DNA from: Weissella confusa
Lineage (GTDB): Bacteria; Bacillota; Bacilli; Lactobacillales; Lactobacillaceae
Length of the DNA: 43,517 nt
Assembly (NCBI GenBank): GCA_016466735.1
Contig: JAAOED010000021.1
Span: 1-43,517 of the forward strand
Reading direction: 5' to 3'
The notes below the pieces were generated by a model. The model worked only from the letters and a program-made list of their open reading frames with translations, had not been told where the DNA came from and did not search any database. Positions 38,866-43,517 of this stretch are shown piece after piece. The position numbers and the translations under genes were made by a program. How positions within the stretch are numbered: the stretch's first letter is position 1; every line of letters starts with the position of its first letter.

Positions 38866-41800
38866 ATGGCGTTGACCGCACAAGAACAATTCCAAACACT
38901 ATTGCAACAATTGCAATATGAGGAAGTCCCTGCTAGTTTGCAGCAAACAGCATTGACCAAGCTAGCCGTGCACAAACAGTCTAAGGTTTGGCAATTCCAC
39001 TTGGAAATGCCTGCGCTACCACCAGTGCAAGATATGGCCGCTTTGGTAGCACGCATGCAAACGGCTTTTGCCAATATTGCGCAAACCACTTACCAATTGC
39101 ATTTGACAACGCAGCCAGATGCCCAACAAATTGTTGATTATTGGACGTGGGTACTGCAACAACATCAAAATGAACCAGGTGCCTTCCGTCAGGCGTTTGC
39201 CCATGTGTTGCCACAAATCGCTGACAACCAATTGCGTTTGACGTTTGATACAGCAGTTTGGGCGAACTATGCCCGTCAAACTGGGTTGCCAATTATTGAA
39301 AACGCTTATAAGAAACTCGGTGTTGGATATCAATTGCCATTTAACATCCAAGTTGATGAACAATTGGCTGCTGAATCACACGCGCAAGTCATGGCGCAAC
39401 GTGCTGCGCAGGATCAACAATTAGCTGAAATGGCCAAGGTGCAAATCGAACAAGCAGCCAAGCAACGTCAATCTGCACCGCGTAATGGTGGCGGTGGGAA
39501 TGGTGCGCCAGGTACTCTTGGTCGCAAGATTGCTGCTGATGCTGAAATCACCAAGATGGCTGATATCGAGACTGAAGAACGTTCTGTTATCGTCGAAGGG
39601 TATGTCTTTGATGCCGAAGTCCGTGTTTTGAAGTCTGAACGTCAATTGTTGACGATGAAGGTGACGGACTACACGAGTTCATTTATCTTGAAGAAGTTCT
39701 CACGCGATGAAAACGATGAAGCATTCTTTGCTGATTTAAAGCCAGGTACATGGATTCGTGCGCGCGGTCCAATTCAACAAGACGACTTTGTGCGTGATTT
39801 GACGATGACGGCCTACGATATCGAAGTGATTAAGCACGCACCACGTATCGATCCTTATGAAGGCGAGAAGAAGCGCATTGAATTACACACGCACTCCGTT
39901 ATGTCGACGATGGATGCGACTAACGGTATTGGTGACTACGTAAAGCAAGCTGCCAAGTGGGGCATGGATGCAATTGCCGTTACGGATACGGCTGGTGCCC
40001 AAGGATTCCCTGAAGCAGCGTCATCAGCTGCTAAGAATGACATCAAGATGATTTACGGTGTTGAGGTTAACCTGGTTGAAGATGGTGAGCCGATTATCTT
40101 CCATCCGGATCACACCAAGCTTGATGAAGCCGAATTCGTGGTGTTCGACGTTGAGACGACTGGTCTTTCAGCTGCCTATGATCGGGTGATTGAATTGTCA
40201 GCCGTCCGTATGGTTAAGGGAAATGTGGTTGCTGAATTCTCAGAGTTTATTGACCCTGGTTTCCCGCTAAGTCAAACTACAGTTGATTTGACTTCAATCA
40301 CGGATGATATGGTGCGTGGTTCTAAATCAGAAAAGCAGGTCTTTGAAGAATTCCGTGAGTTCTACGGCGATGCCATTCTAGTTGGACACAACGTGACATT
40401 TGACATGGGGTTCATGCAAGAAGGTTATGCCCGTCACGAGTTAGACCCAATCTCGAACCCAGTTATCGATACGTTGATTTTGGCCCGCTTCCTATACCCA
40501 AATATGCGTTCATACCGTTTGAACACGTTGGCTAAGCACTTTGGTATTGTGTTGGAGCAACACCACCGTGCCATCTTTGACTCTGAGACAACTGGTCATT
40601 TGAACCGTGTGTTCTTGGAGCAAGCACGTGAAGAGTATGGCATCGAGTATGCTGACCAATTGAATGACCACATGATGGACAACGATGCATGGAAGCACGG
40701 ACGTCCTAATCACGCGGTTGTGTTGGTGCAAAAGCAAGAAGGTGTTAAGAACCTTTATAAGATGATTTCTGAATCAAACACAAAGTACTTGCAGCGTGTA
40801 CCACGTGTACCGCGTTCTTTGTTGAATAAGTACCGTGAAGGATTGCTACTTGGAACCGGTGATAGTACTGGTGAATTCTGGGAAGCATTGATGCAAAAGG
40901 GATATGCTGCAGCTAAGGCTAAGGCAGAATACTACGATTACATCGAAATTCAACCTTCAGCTAATTACGTGCCAGCTTTGGAAGGTGAATTGATTCAAGA
41001 CGAAGCTCGTTTGCGTGATTTGATGATGCAAGCGGTGAAGATTGGTGATGAATTGGGTAAGCCAGTTGTTGTCACTGGGGATGTGCACTATCTCAACCCT
41101 GAGGATGCTATCTATCGTAAGATTTTGATCAGCTCACAAGGTGGTGCTAATCCGTTGAACCGCTATAGTTTGCCGGATATGCATTTCCGTACGACGCAAG
41201 AATTGTTGGATGACTTTGCTTGGATGGGTGAAGACCTAGCTAAGAAGTTGGTCATCGATAATACGCACGTTGTTGCTGACATGATTGATGACGTTGAGGC
41301 AATTAAGGGTGGAAACTATCCACCTAACATGCCAACTGCCGACGATGAAATTCGTGAGAAGTCATATGCAACGGCTTATCGTATGTATGGTAATCCACTA
41401 CCTGAAATTATTGAGGCACGTATTGAGCAGGAGCTACGTTCAATTATTTCCAATGGATTCTCGGTTATTTACTTGGTTGCCCAACGTTTGGTGGCGAAGT
41501 CAAATAAGGATGGGTACTTGGTTGGATCACGTGGTTCTGTTGGATCATCATTGATTGCCTTGCTAGCGGGTATTACGGAAGTTAACGCGTTGCCACCGCA
41601 CTATCGTAGTGAGAGTGGTGACTATGTTGAATTCGTTGACCCACGTGAATATGAATCTGGTTATGACTTGCCTGAAAAGCTCAGCCCAATTGATGGGACG
41701 AAGTTGATTGGGGATGGCCACAACATTCCGTTTGAGACTTTCTTGGGATTTAAGGGAAACAAGGTTCCCGATATCGATTTGAATTTCTCAGGTGACTATC

Positions 41801-43188
41801 AGCCATTTGCCCACAACTACATGAAGTCGCTGTTTGGTGAGAACAATGTGTTCCGTGCTGGAACGATTGCCACCGTTGCCGATAAGACAGCGTTTGGGTA
41901 TGTGAAGGCATATGAGCGTGACCACGACATTAGTTTCCGTGGTGCGGAGGTTGAACGTTTGGCGATGGGTGCAACCGGGGTTAAGCGTACAACTGGTCAG
42001 CACCCTGCTGGTATCTTGATTGTGCCGGATGACATGGAAATTTATGACTTTACGCCAATTCAGTTCCCAGCTGATGATTTGTCGGCTACTTGGCGTACGA
42101 CCCACTTCGATTTCCACTCAATCCACGATAATATCCTGAAGATGGATATTCTGGGACACGATGATCCCACGATGATTCGTGCCCTACAGGATATGTCAGG
42201 TATTGATCCACAAACGATTCCGATGAATGACCCAGGCGTGATGAGCTTGTTCTCGTCACCAGAGTCATTGGGTGTTGAAGAAGAACAAATCTTCTCTAAG
42301 ACGGGAACGCTGGGTGTGCCGGAATTTGGTACGGCCTTCGTTCGCGGTATGTTGGAAGAGACGCACCCAAAGAATTACTCAGAACTGCTACAGATTTCTG
42401 GTCTGTCTCACGGTACTGACGTGTGGCGTGGTAACGCTGATGAGTTGATTCAACGTGGTGTGGCGACAATCGGTACGGTTATTGGAACGCGTGACAAGAT
42501 CATGACCGACTTGATTAACTATGGGGTACAACCCGAATCATCATTCCAAATCATGGAAAAGGTGCGTAAGGGTAAGGGGATCTCAGATGAGTACCAAGCC
42601 GAAATGCGTGCCGCGGGCGTGCCGGAATGGTATATCGAATCTGGTTTGAAGATTAAGTATATGTTCCCGCGTGCCCACGCGGCGGCGTATGTCTTGATGG
42701 CGTTGCGCATTGCCTACTTTAAGGTATACTTCCCAACGTTGTACTACGCAGCGTACTTCTCAGTGCGTGCAAGTAACTTTGATATTGTGGCAATGTCACG
42801 TGGTTTGAACACGACAAAGGCCCGTATCCAAGAGATTCGTAAGATGGGAAATGAAGCTTCAGCCAAGGATAAGGATTTGATGACGGTACTAGAACTAGCT
42901 AACGAAGCGCTAGAACGTGGTATCAAGTTCAGCATGGTTGATCTTTATAAGTCTGATTCTGAACAGTGGTTGTTGGATGGTGATACATTGATTGCACCAT
43001 TTAACGCTGTGCCTGGTTTGGGAGATAACGTTGCCAAGCGCATTATTGCTGCGCGTGCAGAACGTGAATTCTTGTCGAAGGAAGACCTTGCCCAACGTGG
43101 TGGTGTTTCTAAGACGTTGATGGATTATCTTGATGAAAACGGCGTGCTTGCGGGGATGCCGGATGAAAACCAACTAGCTTTGTTCTAA
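38866..43188 (+). CDS. polC: DNA polymerase III alpha subunit, Gram-positive type (PolC)
   Basis: PolC is the main replicative polymerase of Firmicutes and carries its own 3'-5' proofreading exonuclease. The 1440 residues match the family. In order: N-terminal domain (1-220), OB-fold (about 235-325), PHP domain starting at [14 protein letters not shown] (residue 341 on) and interrupted by the exonuclease with [10 protein letters not shown] (from about 425) and [11 protein letters not shown], then the polymerase palm with [20 protein letters not shown] (around 968) and the C-terminal HhH region ([10 protein letters not shown]). GAAGGGAG precedes the ATG. Own promoter and terminator. Confidence 0.98.
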   Translation: MALTAQEQFQTLLQQLQYEEVPASLQQTALTKLAVHKQSKVWQFHLEMPALPPVQDMAALVARMQTAFANIAQTTYQLHLTTQPDAQQIVDYWTWVLQQHQNEPGAFRQAFAHVLPQIADNQLRLTFDTAVWANYARQTGLPIIENAYKKLGVGYQLPFNIQVDEQLAAESHAQVMAQRAAQDQQLAEMAKVQIEQAAKQRQSAPRNGGGGNGAPGTLGRKIAADAEITKMADIETEERSVIVEGYVFDAEVRVLKSERQLLTMKVTDYTSSFILKKFSRDENDEAFFADLKPGTWIRARGPIQQDDFVRDLTMTAYDIEVIKHAPRIDPYEGEKKRIELHTHSVMSTMDATNGIGDYVKQAAKWGMDAIAVTDTAGAQGFPEAASSAAKNDIKMIYGVEVNLVEDGEPIIFHPDHTKLDEAEFVVFDVETTGLSAAYDRVIELSAVRMVKGNVVAEFSEFIDPGFPLSQTTVDLTSITDDMVRGSKSEKQVFEEFREFYGDAILVGHNVTFDMGFMQEGYARHELDPISNPVIDTLILARFLYPNMRSYRLNTLAKHFGIVLEQHHRAIFDSETTGHLNRVFLEQAREEYGIEYADQLNDHMMDNDAWKHGRPNHAVVLVQKQEGVKNLYKMISESNTKYLQRVPRVPRSLLNKYREGLLLGTGDSTGEFWEALMQKGYAAAKAKAEYYDYIEIQPSANYVPALEGELIQDEARLRDLMMQAVKIGDELGKPVVVTGDVHYLNPEDAIYRKILISSQGGANPLNRYSLPDMHFRTTQELLDDFAWMGEDLAKKLVIDNTHVVADMIDDVEAIKGGNYPPNMPTADDEIREKSYATAYRMYGNPLPEIIEARIEQELRSIISNGFSVIYLVAQRLVAKSNKDGYLVGSRGSVGSSLIALLAGITEVNALPPHYRSESGDYVEFVDPREYESGYDLPEKLSPIDGTKLIGDGHNIPFETFLGFKGNKVPDIDLNFSGDYQPFAHNYMKSLFGENNVFRAGTIATVADKTAFGYVKAYERDHDISFRGAEVERLAMGATGVKRTTGQHPAGILIVPDDMEIYDFTPIQFPADDLSATWRTTHFDFHSIHDNILKMDILGHDDPTMIRALQDMSGIDPQTIPMNDPGVMSLFSSPESLGVEEEQIFSKTGTLGVPEFGTAFVRGMLEETHPKNYSELLQISGLSHGTDVWRGNADELIQRGVATIGTVIGTRDKIMTDLINYGVQPESSFQIMEKVRKGKGISDEYQAEMRAAGVPEWYIESGLKIKYMFPRAHAAAYVLMALRIAYFKVYFPTLYYAAYFSVRASNFDIVAMSRGLNTTKARIQEIRKMGNEASAKDKDLMTVLELANEALERGIKFSMVDLYKSDSEQWLLDGDTLIAPFNAVPGLGDNVAKRIIAARAEREFLSKEDLAQRGGVSKTLMDYLDENGVLAGMPDENQLALF

Positions 43189-43216
43189 TAGAAGTTACTA
43201 TATATAGATATAAAAC

Positions 43217-43246
43217 AAAGGACTCTCAGCGATGGGAGTCCTTTTT
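43217..43246 (+). terminator. polC terminator
   Basis: AAAGGACTCTCA (43217-43228) pairs with TGGGAGTCCTTT (43233-43244), then T-run. Confidence 0.92.
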
Positions 43247-43280
43247 GTATTGTTCGGAAAATATTTGTAAATCTTAGCAG

Positions 43281-43309
43281 TTGACGAACATTCCATTTAG
43301 GGGTATATT
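43281..43309 (+). promoter_or_regulatory. rRNA operon promoter P1
   Basis: TTGACG (43281-43286), 17-bp spacer, TATATT (43304-43309). First of two strong tandem promoters, as is usual for rrn operons. Confidence 0.75.
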
Positions 43310-43337
43310 ATTCAAGTACCAAATAACAGGTACGACG

Positions 43338-43358
43338 CATGTGAACAACATGTGAACA
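43338..43358 (+). repeat. tandem 11-bp repeat between rRNA promoters
   Basis: CATGTGAACA occurs twice, at 43338-43347 and 43349-43358, one helical turn apart and just upstream of P2. It could be a regulator or upstream-element site. Confidence 0.5.
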
Positions 43359-43375
43359 GAAAGTGAAATTAGTTG

Positions 43376-43404
43376 TTGACAATTGATTATGACTTCTGTA
43401 TTAT
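43376..43404 (+). promoter_or_regulatory. rRNA operon promoter P2
   Basis: Perfect TTGACA (43376-43381), 17-bp spacer, TATTAT (43399-43404). Transcription would start near 43411, entering the rRNA leader. Confidence 0.85.
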
Positions 43405-43410
43405 AGATTA

Positions 43411-43517
43411 AGTCGTCAAGGCGACGACGTAGGTCATTGAAAACTGAATATCGTTTCGATGAAACAAATGTGTAGGGTCATCAAGCTAAGCTTGATGCAA
43501 AAACATTTGCGAAGTCA
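43411..43517 (+). other. leader of a ribosomal RNA operon (partial)
   Basis: GTCGTC-aaggc-GACGAC hairpin (about 43412-43428), then TCATTGAAAACTGAATA, which is typical of Bacilli rrn leaders and spacers. CAAATGT (about 43466-43472) pairs with ACATTTG (43503-43509) around CATCAAGC-taa-GCTTGATG (43479-43497), the kind of stem processed by RNase III. The 16S rRNA gene should begin shortly after the window ends; none of it is included. Confidence 0.8.

Noticed and set aside
38826-39363. Antisense ORFs over the beginning of polC
   Set aside because: They mirror the codon bias of polC on the opposite strand and have no start signals.

Overview
The window looks like chromosomal DNA of a heterofermentative lactic acid bacterium of the Leuconostoc/Weissella branch, most likely Weissella. 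That is an inference from the strong TTG, CGT and AAG codon preference, from GGGG-rich ribosome binding sites, and from the gene set (rpsD, ezrA, purA-hpt, uppS-cdsA-rseP-proS-polC, many small LAB-specific membrane proteins). Almost every gene lies on the + strand; only three protein genes (11140-12447, 26903-27634, 31563-32405) are on the - strand. I see no insertion sequence, prophage, CRISPR array or tRNA.

Layout. 1-3.2 kb: a 3-hydroxyacyl-CoA dehydrogenase, then nagA with its GntR regulator, both preceded by cre-like catabolite sites. 3.2-7 kb: a DUF1097 membrane protein, rpsD with an S4-type autoregulatory leader, a membrane acyltransferase and a DyP peroxidase. 7.0-7.4 kb: a dense, helically phased cluster of DnaA boxes, followed by ezrA. 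9.2-10.5 kb: a small membrane protein and a ThiE/TenI-like protein. 10.5-11.1 kb: two divergent copies of one highly structured RNA. 11.1-17.3 kb: a purine permease (-), a P-type cation ATPase, and the purA-hpt operon. 17.4-18.3 kb: a leader peptide and hairpin array before a FusB-like EF-G-binding protein. 18.4-31.5 kb: an accessory run of regulators, transporters, reductases, a membrane-anchored metalloprotease, DUF1810 and unknown proteins. 31.6-38.3 kb: a membrane protein (-), a HAD phosphatase, and the envelope/translation cluster uppS-cdsA / rseP / proS. 38.4-38.8 kb: a perfect cre site, a 20-residue hydrophobic peptide and a structured 3' RNA. 38.9-43.2 kb: polC. The window ends inside the leader of a ribosomal RNA operon with two tandem consensus promoters; the 16S gene itself is not reached.

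How the genes fit together. NagA and its regulator recycle amino sugars. The AzgA-type permease, PurA and Hpt form a purine uptake/salvage/AMP group with PurBox-like sites. UppS, CdsA and RseP make the undecaprenyl carrier and CDP-diacylglycerol and process membrane proteins. ProS and PolC complete a conserved Firmicutes neighbourhood.

Most worth following up: (1) the pair of divergent, mutually covarying structured RNAs at 10543-11082; (2) the DnaA-box cluster at 7043-7237, which sits away from any dnaA gene and between co-directional genes; (3) the candidate ribosome-sensing attenuator before the FusB-like gene; (4) the catabolite-controlled micropeptide/RNA locus at 38402-38778.
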